Assembly: GCF_008727715.1 (NCBI RefSeq)
Contig: NZ_CP044218.1
Location: 3,241,501-3,305,500 of the forward strand
Direction of reading: 5' to 3'
Length of the DNA stretch: 64,000 bases
Origin: Mesorhizobium terrae
GTDB lineage: Bacteria > Pseudomonadota > Alphaproteobacteria > Rhizobiales > Rhizobiaceae
This document shows, piece by piece, positions 26,832 through 34,813 of this stretch (its first letter is position 1; every line of letters starts with the position of its first letter). A program made the translations under genes and the position numbers. Under the pieces are notes generated by a model. That model made no database searches. It was given only the letters and a program-made list of their open reading frames with translations, and was not told the DNA's origin.

Positions 26832-27551
26832 CTATTCCACGCTCAACCGATACCCAATACCCCGCACCGTCTGCAGCCAGACGGGATTGGCGGGATCGCG
26901 CTCGATCTTGCGGCGCAGGCGGTTGATCTGGACGTCGATCGTACGCTCCCCAACCTCTGAATCGTCGCCGACCAGTTCGTGCCGGGGGATGGTCTCTCCG
27001 GCGCGGGCGGCGAAGATCGCGAGGATCTCCTGTTCGCGATCGGTCAGTTTCAGCGCCTCGCCGCCACGCTTCAACTCGCGCTTGGCGATCTGGAACGTGT
27101 AAGGGCCGAACACCAGCTGCTCGACCTTCGGCGTGGTGGCCGGGCCGCCGCGGCGCAGGATGTTGTTGATGCGCAGGATCAGCTCACGCGGATCGAATGG
27201 CTTCGGCAAATAGTCGTCGGCGCCAGCCTCCAGCCCGCTGATGCGGTTGTCGGTCTCCGACAGCGCGGTCAACATCAGGATCGGCACGTTCTTGTCGGTC
27301 CGCAGCGATCGGGTCAGGTCGACGCCGCTTTCGCCGGGCATCATGATGTCGAGGACCAGGAGGTCGAAATCGAGGCCGACAAGCTTGCGACGCGCCTCGT
27401 CGGCGTTGCCGGCGACGGTGACGCGGAAGCCATTCTCGGTGAGGTACTGCTTCAGGAGGTTGCGGATGCGCGTATCGTCATCGACCACCAGCAGATGCGG
27501 TGCATCGTCATTCGGGGCCAGCGGCCTGTCAGTCCTTTCAATGTTCTCCAT
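26832..27551 (-). CDS. OmpR-family response regulator (PetR-like)
   Basis: A 239-residue response regulator: receiver domain with acidic pair VVDDD near residue 22, phospho-Asp in LLVLDIMMPGESG and Lys in YLPKPFDP, then an OmpR winged helix (LKLTDREQEILAIFA, RTIDVQINRLRRKIERDP, LQTVRGIGYRL). ATG at 27551 (MENIERTD) has AGGGGA six bases upstream and lies inside the end of the MarR gene, a 14-base overlap. The MarR-OmpR coupling matches the petP-petR pair of Rhodobacter capsulatus; equivalence of function is inference. Confidence 0.92.
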   Translation of the reverse strand: MENIERTDRPLAPNDDAPHLLVVDDDTRIRNLLKQYLTENGFRVTVAGNADEARRKLVGLDFDLLVLDIMMPGESGVDLTRSLRTDKNVPILMLTALSETDNRISGLEAGADDYLPKPFDPRELILRINNILRRGGPATTPKVEQLVFGPYTFQIAKRELKRGGEALKLTDREQEILAIFAARAGETIPRHELVGDDSEVGERTIDVQINRLRRKIERDPANPVWLQTVRGIGYRLSVE

Positions 27552-28083
27552 GATCGTCCCCTGACAGTTTCTGGATCGGGTTTCTGGGCAGAATATCAAT
27601 CTGCGCCCGCAGTTCCGGATTGACCATTGCCTTCAGGAACAATTCGACCGAGGCGCGGTTTTCGACACCGGAATCTCCCAATGCCGTACTGATGCGGCGC
27701 GACTGTGGCCGTGCCAAGGCCAGCGCCAGGGCGCGGCCCTTGGTGGTTGGATAGAGCTCCCGCTGGCGGCGGTCGCGCGGGCCGGGTAACTGCACGATGT
27801 GGTCGGTGTCGATCAGCTGTTTCAGCACGCGGGCCAGGGATTGCTTGGTGATCTTGAGCACGTCCAGCAATTCGGCGACGGTGAGGCCGGGTCTGCGGTT
27901 GACGAAGTGCAGCACGCGATGGTGCGCCCGGCCGAAGCCATAATCGGTGAGGATCTCGTCGGGATCCGAGGTGAAATCCCGATAGGCGAAGAAGAAGAGC
28001 TCGATGATGCCGAAGTCGATGCCGTCCTCGTCGCTTACCGGCGTTGTGATCGGCGTTGGTCGAGCGGTCTTGCGGTCTGCCAT
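27538..28083 (-). CDS. MarR-family regulator (PetP-like)
   Basis: A 181-residue winged-helix regulator. The N-terminus has YGFGRAHHRVLHFVNRRPGL, then the HTH TVAELLDVLKITKQSLARVL and wing LPGPRDRRQRELYPTTKG. Its last 14 bases overlap the response regulator gene, so the two are translationally coupled, as in petPR. Promoter-side dyad TATGTCA/TGACGTA at 28109-28129 may be its operator and also affect divergent ilvE. Confidence 0.88.
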   Translation of the reverse strand: MADRKTARPTPITTPVSDEDGIDFGIIELFFFAYRDFTSDPDEILTDYGFGRAHHRVLHFVNRRPGLTVAELLDVLKITKQSLARVLKQLIDTDHIVQLPGPRDRRQRELYPTTKGRALALALARPQSRRISTALGDSGVENRASVELFLKAMVNPELRAQIDILPRNPIQKLSGDDHGEH

Positions 28084-28108
28084 GATGATCCCGTACCTAG
28101 CCGAAAAT

Positions 28109-28129
28109 TATGTCAGCATTATTGACGTA
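28109..28129. promoter_or_regulatory. Candidate MarR operator between marR-type gene and ilvE
   Basis: TATGTCA at 28109-28115 and TGACGTA at 28123-28129, an inverted repeat with one mismatch and a 7-base spacer. It starts 26 bases upstream of the MarR ATG, in an AT-richer stretch that would suit a promoter. Confidence 0.45.
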
Positions 28130-28326
28130 TTTTCCGGACGATGGTAATTTTTGATAAGCTTTAGGGCCGATTGCGAACGAAAAGGCAAGGCGAGACCGCC
28201 TTTCCCGAACTTTTCGACAGTTTGCAAGCGAAGCCTGCCGAGGCATCGACCGGCCGCCCTCAAGCCGAAACGACAGCAAACGCAACGTGACAGCGATGCG
28301 CGGACCGTCCGCGCGCGGGAGGATTT

Positions 28327-29220
28327 ATGGCGCCTGTTCCCTTCGACCAATTGGAAGGCTTCATCTGGATGAACGGCGAGTTCATCAAATGGGCCGATGC
28401 GAAAGTCCACGTCTTGACCCACAGCCTCCACTACGGTGGCGCCGTCTTCGAAGGCGAGCGGGCCTATGGCGGTGAAATCTTCAAGCTGACCGAGCACAGC
28501 CAGCGCCTGCACGAGTCGGCGAAAATCCTCGGCTACACCATTCCCTATTCGGTGGCCGAGATCGACGAGGCCTGCAGCACCCTTTTGAAGATGCAGGGTT
28601 TTGAGGACGCCTATGTGCGGCCGATCGCCTGGCGCGGCAGCGAGCAGACCTCCGTCGCAGCTCAAAACAACCGCATCCATTGCGCGGTCGCCATCTGGCA
28701 GTGGCCGAGCTATTTCGATGCCGAACAGAAGATGAAGGGACTGAGGCTCGACTGGGCCGACTACAGGCGACCGGATCCCAAAACGGCGCCTTCGAAGTCG
28801 AAGGCATCCGGCCTCTATATGATCTGCACCATGTCCAGGCATCTGGCCGAGGCGAGGGGCTATGCCGACGCGCTGATGCTCGATTGGCGCGGGCAGGTGG
28901 CGGAAGCGACCGGCGCCAACGTCTTCTTCGTCAAGGACGGCAAGCTGCACACGCCGACGGCCGACTGTTTCCTCGACGGCATCACCCGGCGCACGGTGAT
29001 GGAACTGGCGCGCGAGCGCGGCATAGAAGTGGTCGAGCGCGCGATCTGGCCGGAGGAACTGGCGGGCTTCGAAGAATGTTTCCTGACCGGTTCGGCGGCT
29101 GAGGTGACGCCGATCAGCGAGGTCGGCGAATATCGATTCGCGGTCGGTGCGATCAGCAAAACACTTGTGCAGGCTTATGCCGATGCTGTTCGACCCAAGC
29201 GCGCGGCGGCCGCTGCATAA
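28327..29220 (+). CDS. ilvE: Branched-chain amino-acid aminotransferase
   Basis: A 297-residue class IV PLP aminotransferase acting on Leu, Ile and Val and their 2-oxo acids. It has VHVLTHSLHYGGAVFEGERAY, YVRPIAWRG, the PLP-Lys region PSKSKASGLYM, and EATGANVFFVKDGKLHTP with FLDGITRRTV. The ATG at 28327 follows GGAGG by four bases. It is divergent from the MarR-OmpR-EnvZ set, a neighbourhood also seen in other rhizobia as far as I recall. Confidence 0.93.
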   Translation: MAPVPFDQLEGFIWMNGEFIKWADAKVHVLTHSLHYGGAVFEGERAYGGEIFKLTEHSQRLHESAKILGYTIPYSVAEIDEACSTLLKMQGFEDAYVRPIAWRGSEQTSVAAQNNRIHCAVAIWQWPSYFDAEQKMKGLRLDWADYRRPDPKTAPSKSKASGLYMICTMSRHLAEARGYADALMLDWRGQVAEATGANVFFVKDGKLHTPTADCFLDGITRRTVMELARERGIEVVERAIWPEELAGFEECFLTGSAAEVTPISEVGEYRFAVGAISKTLVQAYADAVRPKRAAAAA

Positions 29221-29363
29221 GAAAAAATCGTGGAATTGTGGTCAGAAAGCAGTTTTGCGCTGGTTTTTTAAGCCTGCATTTTTCTGCATTTGACTTTCAA
29301 CCGATTCGCGGTCTCATGATGGCGTCTGCCGGCGGCGGCTGGCATCCAAGGAGGGACTTCAGA

Positions 29364-29675
29364 ATGGAAACACTTCTTCCGATCATCGTCCAGGTGGTTA
29401 CCGGTATCGTCGGCGGTCAGGCGGTGGGCGCGGCGCTGCAGCAAGCAGCGATGTCCCAGCTTCCGAAGCTGCTCGGTGGTGCAATCGGCGGCGTTGGCGG
29501 TGCTGCAATTCTCGGCAGCCTGCTTCACGGCGGCGCGGTTGACCCGGCTGCAGCTACGGCTGCCGCCAGCGGTCTGGGCAGCGCACTCAACCTGAACAAC
29601 ATCGTCGGCGGCGCCGGCGGTGGTGCGATCCTGACCGGCGTCATCGGCATGGTCATGAACGCGATGAAGAAGTAA
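29364..29675 (+). CDS. Small Gly/Ala-rich hydrophobic protein, unknown
   Basis: A 103-residue protein with almost no charged residues except the C-terminal MKK. It has three hydrophobic segments (LLPIIVQVVTGIVGGQAVG, LLGGAIGGVGGAAILGSLL, IVGGAGGGAILTGVIGMVM) with GxxxG-type spacing, consistent with membrane or assembly-prone helices. The start ATG 29364 is supported by AAGGAGGG eight bases upstream. Homologues in rhizobia are annotated only as hypothetical. A terminator follows. Confidence 0.75.
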   Translation: METLLPIIVQVVTGIVGGQAVGAALQQAAMSQLPKLLGGAIGGVGGAAILGSLLHGGAVDPAAATAAASGLGSALNLNNIVGGAGGGAILTGVIGMVMNAMKK

Positions 29676-29699
29676 GTCGGGACACTTATATCTTTCGGC

Positions 29700-29721
29700 A
29701 TGGGCGGCTTCGGCCGCCCAT
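29700..29721 (+). terminator. Hairpin terminator after the Gly/Ala-rich gene
   Basis: ATGGGCGGC at 29700-29708 pairs with 29713-29721 around a TTCG tetraloop, followed by TTCGTTTT. It starts 25 bases after the stop. Confidence 0.78.
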
Positions 29722-29820
29722 TTCGTTTTGGGAAGCCCCCTCGGAGCCTTCCCATGTTCGGCGAGACTGGACGCGGCCGGTCGGGGTCTCTAGGTGGAAG
29801 GACAAGACGAAGGAGCCATC

Positions 29821-30462
29821 ATGGGTCAGCTCAACGCCGGCATCGTTCCGGTCACGCCATTCCAGCAGAACTGCACGATCCTGTTCGACGGCGACAGCAA
29901 GGCGGGCGTGGTGGTCGATCCCGGCGGCGATGTCGACCGCATTCTGGCGGCAGTGCGCGACAACGGCATTTCCGTCGAGGCGATCTGGATCACACACGGC
30001 CATATCGATCATGCCGGCGGCGCGATGGATTTGAAGGATGCGCTTGGCGTCGATATCATCGGACCGCATGAAGCGGACCAGCCGCTGCTCGACAATTTGG
30101 AAAACCAGGCGCGCCGTTTCGGCGTCACCGATACGATCCGCAACTGCGTGCCGGACCGGTTCCTGGCTGAAGGCGAGACCGTATCGTTCGGCGAGCATGT
30201 CTTCGAGGTGCTGCATTGCCCGGGGCACGCGCCCGGGCATGTCGTCTTTTTCAACCGCGCGGCGAAGTTCGCCCATGTCGGCGACGTGTTGTTCCACGGT
30301 TCCGTCGGCCGCACCGATCTTCCCGGCGGAAGTCATGAAACGTTGATCCGCATGATCAAGGAAAAGCTACTGCCGCTTGGCGACGACATCGGCTTCTTGT
30401 GTGGGCACGGCCCGGGCAGCCGGTTCGGCGACGAACGCCGCTCCAACCCTTTCCTGGTCTGA
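29821..30462 (+). CDS. MBL-fold metallohydrolase (glyoxalase II-like)
   Basis: A 213-residue metallo-beta-lactamase-fold hydrolase. Metal ligands are present: THGHIDHAGG (HxHxDH), the His in CPGHAPGHV, the bridging Asp in HVGDVLF and the final His in CGHGPGS. The short length and layout fit the YcbL/glyoxalase II-like group acting on thioesters. ATG at 29821 has AAGGAG a few bases upstream; a start nine codons earlier is less likely. Confidence 0.88.
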   Translation: MGQLNAGIVPVTPFQQNCTILFDGDSKAGVVVDPGGDVDRILAAVRDNGISVEAIWITHGHIDHAGGAMDLKDALGVDIIGPHEADQPLLDNLENQARRFGVTDTIRNCVPDRFLAEGETVSFGEHVFEVLHCPGHAPGHVVFFNRAAKFAHVGDVLFHGSVGRTDLPGGSHETLIRMIKEKLLPLGDDIGFLCGHGPGSRFGDERRSNPFLV

Positions 30463-30499
30463 TCCCTTCGACTTCCCGTCAGAGCGGTATCACAAGAAA

Positions 30500-30527
30500 A
30501 AAAGCGCCGCCCGAAGGCGGCGCTTTT
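30500..30527. terminator. Bidirectional intrinsic terminator
   Basis: AAAAGCGCCGCC at 30500-30511, loop CGAA, then GGCGGCGCTTTT at 30516-30527: a 12-base stem with A-run and T-run on either side. It serves the convergent MBL (+) and BA14K (-) genes. Confidence 0.92.
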
Positions 30528-30559
30528 CGTTGGGCAGGGAACTTTGGTTTGGTGGCCGG

Positions 30560-30982
30560 TTAGTTGGCGGTGCAGAAATGCTGCTGGCCGTCATAGCCGG
30601 TAAAGGTACCGGAACGCGCGTTGAACGAGCGGTAGCGGTCCGAGCAATAGCTGTACCATTCCGGAGTCCAGGGCTCGACGCCGCCGGCGTAGGAATAATA
30701 CTGCCGCACGACCGGCCGCGGTCGCACCACGTAACGGGGCTGAGGCTCGTAGTAAGGATCGTAGTCGTCGTAATAGGTCGGCTCGCGATAGCGCGGTTGC
30801 GACAGCGCGCCAGCGATGATGGCTCCGGCCGCAAGGCCCACGACACCGGCGGCGAGGGCATCACCCGAACGGTTGTGGTGACGGCGCCAGCGCCAGTCAT
30901 CAGCACTTGCGGGCGAGAAGGTCGCCAGCGTCGTCGCGCCGACGGCAACGGACAGGATGGCGGCTTTGAAAAATCTGTTCAT
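30560..30982 (-). CDS. BA14K-family secreted protein
   Basis: A 140-residue secreted protein. Signal peptide MNRFFKAAILSVAVGATTLA, with likely cleavage after ASA. A Gly/Ala segment (AAGVVGLAAGAIIAGAL), a Tyr/Arg/Pro-rich stretch and the C-terminal BA14K domain WTPEWYSYCSDRYRSFNARS then GTFTGYDGQQHFC follow. The Brucella member is an immunoreactive protein with lectin-like activity. ATG at 30982 has AAGGAG seven bases upstream. Confidence 0.88.
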   Translation of the reverse strand: MNRFFKAAILSVAVGATTLATFSPASADDWRWRRHHNRSGDALAAGVVGLAAGAIIAGALSQPRYREPTYYDDYDPYYEPQPRYVVRPRPVVRQYYSYAGGVEPWTPEWYSYCSDRYRSFNARSGTFTGYDGQQHFCTAN

Positions 30983-31173
30983 GACGGTCTCCTTCATCCC
31001 GGTTCGCCTGGTTCTTCTGGAGGCGTGGCCCGGTCTTGCAGCCAGTAATAGTGGGTCGTGGCTGAACGGAGGCTGAACAAAAGTGGCGCTTGCGCGACCC
31101 GGCCAATACGTCCCACCGCGTCGATCAGGCGGTGGGCGAACTCTATCGGTCCATGTAATTCCTGATCGCCGGC

Positions 31174-31386
31174 TTAGCCGACCGTCAGGTTGACCGCCTT
31201 GGGACCCTTGCCGCGCTTATCCGGCTCGGTGTCGAAAGTCACTTTCTGTCCATCTTCAAGACCAGGAAGTCCCGATGCTTGTACAGCCGAGATATGAACG
31301 AAGACATCCTTCGCCCCGTCGTCCGGCGTGATGAAGCCGAAACCCTTGGCATGATTGAAGAATTTGACAGTGCCGGTCTGCGGCAT
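31174..31386 (-). CDS. CspA-family cold-shock protein
   Basis: A 70-residue single cold-shock domain binding single-stranded RNA/DNA. RNP1 ([11 protein letters not shown]) and RNP2 (VFVHISAV) are intact. It is a near duplicate of the gene at 31586, differing mainly in the loop and tail ([15 protein letters not shown]). AAAGGAGTTTCCC directly precedes the ATG, the same leader as in the sister gene. The intervening terminator suggests it has its own promoter. Confidence 0.93.
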   Translation of the reverse strand: MPQTGTVKFFNHAKGFGFITPDDGAKDVFVHISAVQASGLPGLEDGQKVTFDTEPDKRGKGPKAVNLTVG

Positions 31387-31528
31387 GGGAAACTCCTTTG
31401 AACCCCATCAGTCCAGTCTCCGGGCCCGCAAAGAACCCAGACGGCAAATTTGTCGTTTATTTTGGCGATATCGGCAAGAAAAACTTTTGCTGTACGGAAA
31501 CCGCAGCCGCGCCGATGCTTTGACAATG

Positions 31529-31558
31529 AAAAAAGGCGCGACGGAAACCGTCGCGCCT
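31529..31558 (-). terminator. Intrinsic terminator between the two cold-shock genes
   Basis: On the minus strand an 11-base stem (AGGCGCGACGG at 31534-31544 with 31548-31558 read on the plus strand) is followed by a run of T (A at 31529-31533). It lies 28 bases after the stop of the cold-shock gene at 31586-31798. Confidence 0.92.
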
Positions 31559-31585
31559 CTCGAATTTGCTCGAATTCGAAAAAAC

Positions 31586-31798
31586 TTATGCCGCGCGCAG
31601 GTTGACGGCCTTCGGACCCTTGCCCATGCGGTCGGGTTCCACGTCGAAGGTGACCTTCTGGCCATCGACGAGCGTGCGCAGACCGGAGGCCTCGACCGCC
31701 GAGATGTGAACGAACACGTCCTTGGCGCCGCCGTCCGGCGTGATGAAGCCAAAGCCTTTGGTGCTGTTGAAGAACTTTACGGTACCGGTCTGGGCCAT
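31586..31798 (-). CDS. CspA-family cold-shock protein (tandem copy)
   Basis: A 70-residue cold-shock protein with [11 protein letters not shown] and [28 protein letters not shown] precedes the ATG. It has its own strong terminator downstream and a long upstream leader region containing a second terminator-like hairpin, so expression may be controlled within the leader, as in other csp genes. Confidence 0.93.
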   Translation of the reverse strand: MAQTGTVKFFNSTKGFGFITPDGGAKDVFVHISAVEASGLRTLVDGQKVTFDVEPDRMGKGPKAVNLRAA

Positions 31799-31899
31799 TG
31801 GGGAAACTCCTTCACCCGTTCAATGGTGGGTTCTGCCTCGTCTCGCGCCGGTTGGCAGTTCCCGGTTCTTGCTTCGGCGTTCATGCATTCGCGCACGAC

Positions 31900-31923
31900 A
31901 AAAACCCCCGCCGAAAAACGGGG
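31900..31923 (-). terminator. Terminator-like hairpin in the upstream region of the cold-shock gene
   Basis: Minus-strand stem CCCCG/CGGGG (31919-31923 with 31906-31910) with an 8-base T-rich loop, followed by five T (A at 31900-31904). It lies about 100 bases upstream of the cold-shock ATG on the same strand, so it is either an attenuator in that leader or the end of a small upstream transcript. Confidence 0.5.
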
Positions 31924-32341
31924 CCGTCAGAGATTCACACTATCGGGGAAAGGGTCGTGCAAAACGTTCCAGTCTCCGGGTCGCAAATGCCCGAACACAA
32001 AATTTATCGCACGGAAATGTGATTGTTGCAAGCTGAAGCCTGAGGGAACAACACCCAGCTTTCACGCTCCCTAATACTAAGACAATACATGGTCATCTAC
32101 CACAGGCGCGCAAGGATAGGCCCAGATCGAGAGGAACGGGTTTCGTCCCTCGTCGGCGACGAGCGGCCGCGTGTCGTTTCATGCCCCGTAGGGCCGCCTA
32201 TTCACCACGGTTGAAGCCGGCGCTTGCGTTCCGCCAAGCCGTGTCTATTCAATCGCGCTGAATATGGCTGTCGCGTTAATCGCTGCGCACGGCCATATCG
32301 CCCGGCGTCTTGCGTCGGGAGGGGGTGATGGAGGGACGACC
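31924..32341. other. 418-base stretch without a gene
   Basis: Between the hairpin above and the Kazal-type gene. No coding frame is convincing. The half near 32040-32110 is AT-richer (CTAATACTAAGACAATACAT) and could hold the minus-strand cold-shock promoter. A GC-rich stretch at 32150-32250 could hold the leader of the lipoprotein gene. No recognised RNA family. Confidence 0.4.
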
Positions 32342-32752
32342 ATGCAGTTTCTGAAGTTCTTCTTGCGGCCGCAGGGAGCGGCGCTTGCCATTGTCGCCCT
32401 GGTGCTTGCGGCCTGTACGGTGGTGGTCGACGAAGGGCCAGGACCACGCCCGCCTTTCCCGGGGCCTGGGCCACAATTCTGCACGCGCGAATATGCGCCC
32501 GTCTGCGCGCGGCGCGGCGGAGACAGGCAGACCTTTGCCAATGCCTGCATGGCACGTCGGTCCGGCTATCGCATCATTGGCGACGGCCAATGCCGAGGCG
32601 GTGGCTGGGACGATGGCGGCGATCGTCCGCAGTTCTGCACCCGCGAATATGCGCCGGTCTGTGCCCGCCGGCATGGCCAGTTGCAGACATTTCCGAACGG
32701 CTGCGAGGCGCGCGCCGCCGGCTGGCGCGTCGTCGACGATGGCCCCTGCTAG
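32342..32752 (+). CDS. Lipoprotein with two Kazal-type protease-inhibitor-like domains
   Basis: A 136-residue predicted outer-membrane or periplasmic lipoprotein. The signal has lipobox LAAC at about residue 25. Two direct repeats follow, each starting CTREYAPVCARR and ending in a Cys (GYRIIGDGQC and GWRVVDDGPC), with four Cys per repeat: FCTREYAPVC...FANAC...GQC and FCTREYAPVC...FPNGC...GPC. This is the core of the Kazal fold of serine-protease inhibitors. A Pro/Gly linker precedes repeat 1. ATG at 32342 with GGAGG upstream. Target protease unknown. Confidence 0.82.
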   Translation: MQFLKFFLRPQGAALAIVALVLAACTVVVDEGPGPRPPFPGPGPQFCTREYAPVCARRGGDRQTFANACMARRSGYRIIGDGQCRGGGWDDGGDRPQFCTREYAPVCARRHGQLQTFPNGCEARAAGWRVVDDGPC

Positions 32753-32763
32753 ACCGTGAACAC

Positions 32764-32794
32764 GGGTGCCGTTGTCTTTCCGGCAACGGCACCC
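32764..32794. terminator. Hairpin after the Kazal-type gene
   Basis: GGGTGCCGTTG at 32764-32774 pairs perfectly with 32784-32794, loop nine bases. No T-run follows, so it is a possible weak terminator. Confidence 0.5.
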
Positions 32795-32882
32795 ACCTCG
32801 GTTGATGCTTGAAACCGGCTCTCGGATAGCCTAGGTCGCAACAGGCTCAGACGAACATGGCAGGTGTCCCATCAACCGGGCA

Positions 32883-34595
32883 TTGAGAAGGCGCGAAGGC
32901 GCAAAGGGTGGGGCCGGTGGCCCGACGCAACCACCGCGCGGTGGCGATCTGGATCGCGCCGTCGGGCAGGCGTTGCAACTGCACCAGATGGGGCGGCTGC
33001 AGGAAGCCGAAAACCTCTACCGGCAGGTGCTTGGCGCCAAGGCAAACCATGCCGCGGCCGCGCATTTTCTCGGCCTGCTTCTGCATCAGACCGGTCGCAG
33101 TACCGAGGGACTTGCGCTGATTGAACAGTCGCTGCGGGCCGAGCCGAAGAATCCGGACTTCCTGAACAATTATGGCACGGTGCTGCGCGATGCCGGTCGC
33201 GGGGTTGCGGCGGCCGAGCAGTTCCGCAAGGCGGTGGCGGCAAAGCCGGACCATGGCGCGGCCCGCGACAATCTCGGCTCGACGCTTCGCCAGATCGGCC
33301 ATTTCGACGCCGCGGAAGAGGTGTTCCGCGCCACGATCGGCCGTAACCCGTTCCATATGCGGGCCAGGGCCGGCCTTGCCGAGACGCAGCAGGAAGCCGG
33401 GCGACTGGACGATGCGTTGGCCACTTTCCGCGAGGCGCTGGCCATCCGGCCCAAGGATGCCGAACTCAACCACGGCTATGGCGTGGGGCTGATGGAGAAG
33501 GGGCGGCTTTCCGAAGCGGCCGAGCATTTCCGCACGGCGCTGGTGGCCGATCCGACGCAGGCGAAATCATGGCTGATGCTTTCCCAGGTCAAGCCGCAGC
33601 GTGAAAGCGACGGCGAACTGGCCGCGATGGAAGCGCAGCATGCCAAGGTACCGGCCGACAGCCTGGCGCGCATGCAGCTTTCCTTCGGCCTCGGCAAGGC
33701 GCATGACGATCTCAAGGTCTACGACAAGGCGTTCGACTATTTCGCCGAGGGCAACGCCATCCGCCGCAAGGGCATCGCCTACGACGGCGCCAGGACGCGC
33801 GCCGAATTCGAGGCGATGAAGGCGACCTTCACCAAAGCATTTTTCGAGAAGCACAAGTCGAGTGCGATCGAGGACGATGCGCCGATCTTCGTCGTCGGCA
33901 TGCCGCGTTCGGGCACCACGCTGGTCGAGCAGATCATCGCCAGCCATCCGCAGGTGTTCGGCGCCGGCGAGCTCACCATCCTCAAGACCGCTGTCGGCAA
34001 GGGGTTCCCGCTCGACATGAAGGGCGGCTTCCCGGCTGGCATCGCCGATATGCCTGACAAGGCGTTTGCCGATGCCGGGCACGATTATCTCGACATGCTG
34101 CATACCCGCTATCCGGGCTTCAAACATGTCACCGACAAAATGCCAGGCAACTTCCTGCTCGTCGGCTTCCTGCACCTGATGCTGCCCAAGGCCAAGATCG
34201 TGCATTGCAGCCGCAACGCGGTGGCCACCTGCCTGTCGATCTTCAAGTCGCATTTCCGCGGCGACGGCCATCTCTATGGCTACGACCTCGCCGAGCTGGC
34301 CGATTTCCACAATCTCTACCTGGACATGATGGCGCATTGGCACGCCGTCCTGCCGGGTGTCGTGCACGACGTGCGCTATGAGGATTTCGTCGCCGACCAG
34401 GAAGGCCAGAGCCGCGCGCTGATCGACTATCTCGGCCTGCCATGGAGCGATGCCGTATTGTCGTTCCATCAGAACGAGCGACAGGTGCGCACGGCGTCGG
34501 CCGCGCAAGTGCGCCAGCCCATGTACAAGGGTTCGGTCGACCTGTGGAAACGTTATGGCGATCGGCTGAACCCGCTGATCGAGCGGCTGAAGTAG
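32883..34595 (+). CDS. TPR-sulfotransferase fusion protein
   Basis: A 570-residue protein. Residues about 25-240 form five or six tetratricopeptide repeats (for example LQLHQMGRLQEAENLYRQVL). Residues about 335-570 form a sulfotransferase domain with the 5'-PAPS loop VVGMPRSGTTLVEQIIASHP and the 3'-phosphate motif CSRNAVATCLSIFKSHF, resembling tyrosylprotein sulfotransferases. No signal peptide. The start is TTG at 32883 without a clear ribosome site; a nine-codon mini-frame from ATG 32857 ends in TGA overlapping that TTG, which could couple translation. The acceptor is unknown. Confidence 0.85.
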   Translation: MRRREGAKGGAGGPTQPPRGGDLDRAVGQALQLHQMGRLQEAENLYRQVLGAKANHAAAAHFLGLLLHQTGRSTEGLALIEQSLRAEPKNPDFLNNYGTVLRDAGRGVAAAEQFRKAVAAKPDHGAARDNLGSTLRQIGHFDAAEEVFRATIGRNPFHMRARAGLAETQQEAGRLDDALATFREALAIRPKDAELNHGYGVGLMEKGRLSEAAEHFRTALVADPTQAKSWLMLSQVKPQRESDGELAAMEAQHAKVPADSLARMQLSFGLGKAHDDLKVYDKAFDYFAEGNAIRRKGIAYDGARTRAEFEAMKATFTKAFFEKHKSSAIEDDAPIFVVGMPRSGTTLVEQIIASHPQVFGAGELTILKTAVGKGFPLDMKGGFPAGIADMPDKAFADAGHDYLDMLHTRYPGFKHVTDKMPGNFLLVGFLHLMLPKAKIVHCSRNAVATCLSIFKSHFRGDGHLYGYDLAELADFHNLYLDMMAHWHAVLPGVVHDVRYEDFVADQEGQSRALIDYLGLPWSDAVLSFHQNERQVRTASAAQVRQPMYKGSVDLWKRYGDRLNPLIERLK

Positions 34596-34732
34596 CGCCG
34601 CTCGAAGGTTGAACGGCTTAGAACAGCTTCATGATGCGCACGGTGCCAATTTGGCGGTGCGCGCAAGGCAGGCCAGCTCTCTGCCGTCTCTGCAATCGCT
34701 TTTAGCAGATTGGGCGGGCTGCGCCGGATCTC

Positions 34733-34776
34733 AAAAAACGAACCGCCGGATCGTCTGGGGATACGATCCGGCGGTT
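34733..34776 (-). terminator. Intrinsic terminator of the VOC-family gene
   Basis: On the minus strand a perfect 14-base stem (34763-34776 with 34741-34754, AACCGCCGGATCGT) is followed by CG and six T (A at 34733-34738). A second, smaller hairpin lies between it and the VOC stop (34781-34807). Confidence 0.9.
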
Positions 34777-34813
34777 GGAAACCGGCCTCCGTTTTGGAAA
34801 GGCCGGCCTCTGG

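Noticed and set aside
32857..32886. Frameshifted ATG start of the sulfotransferase gene
   Set aside because: The ATG frame stops after nine codons at the TTG start. A sequencing frameshift is possible, but the downstream frame from TTG is intact, so it is noted only as a candidate leader.
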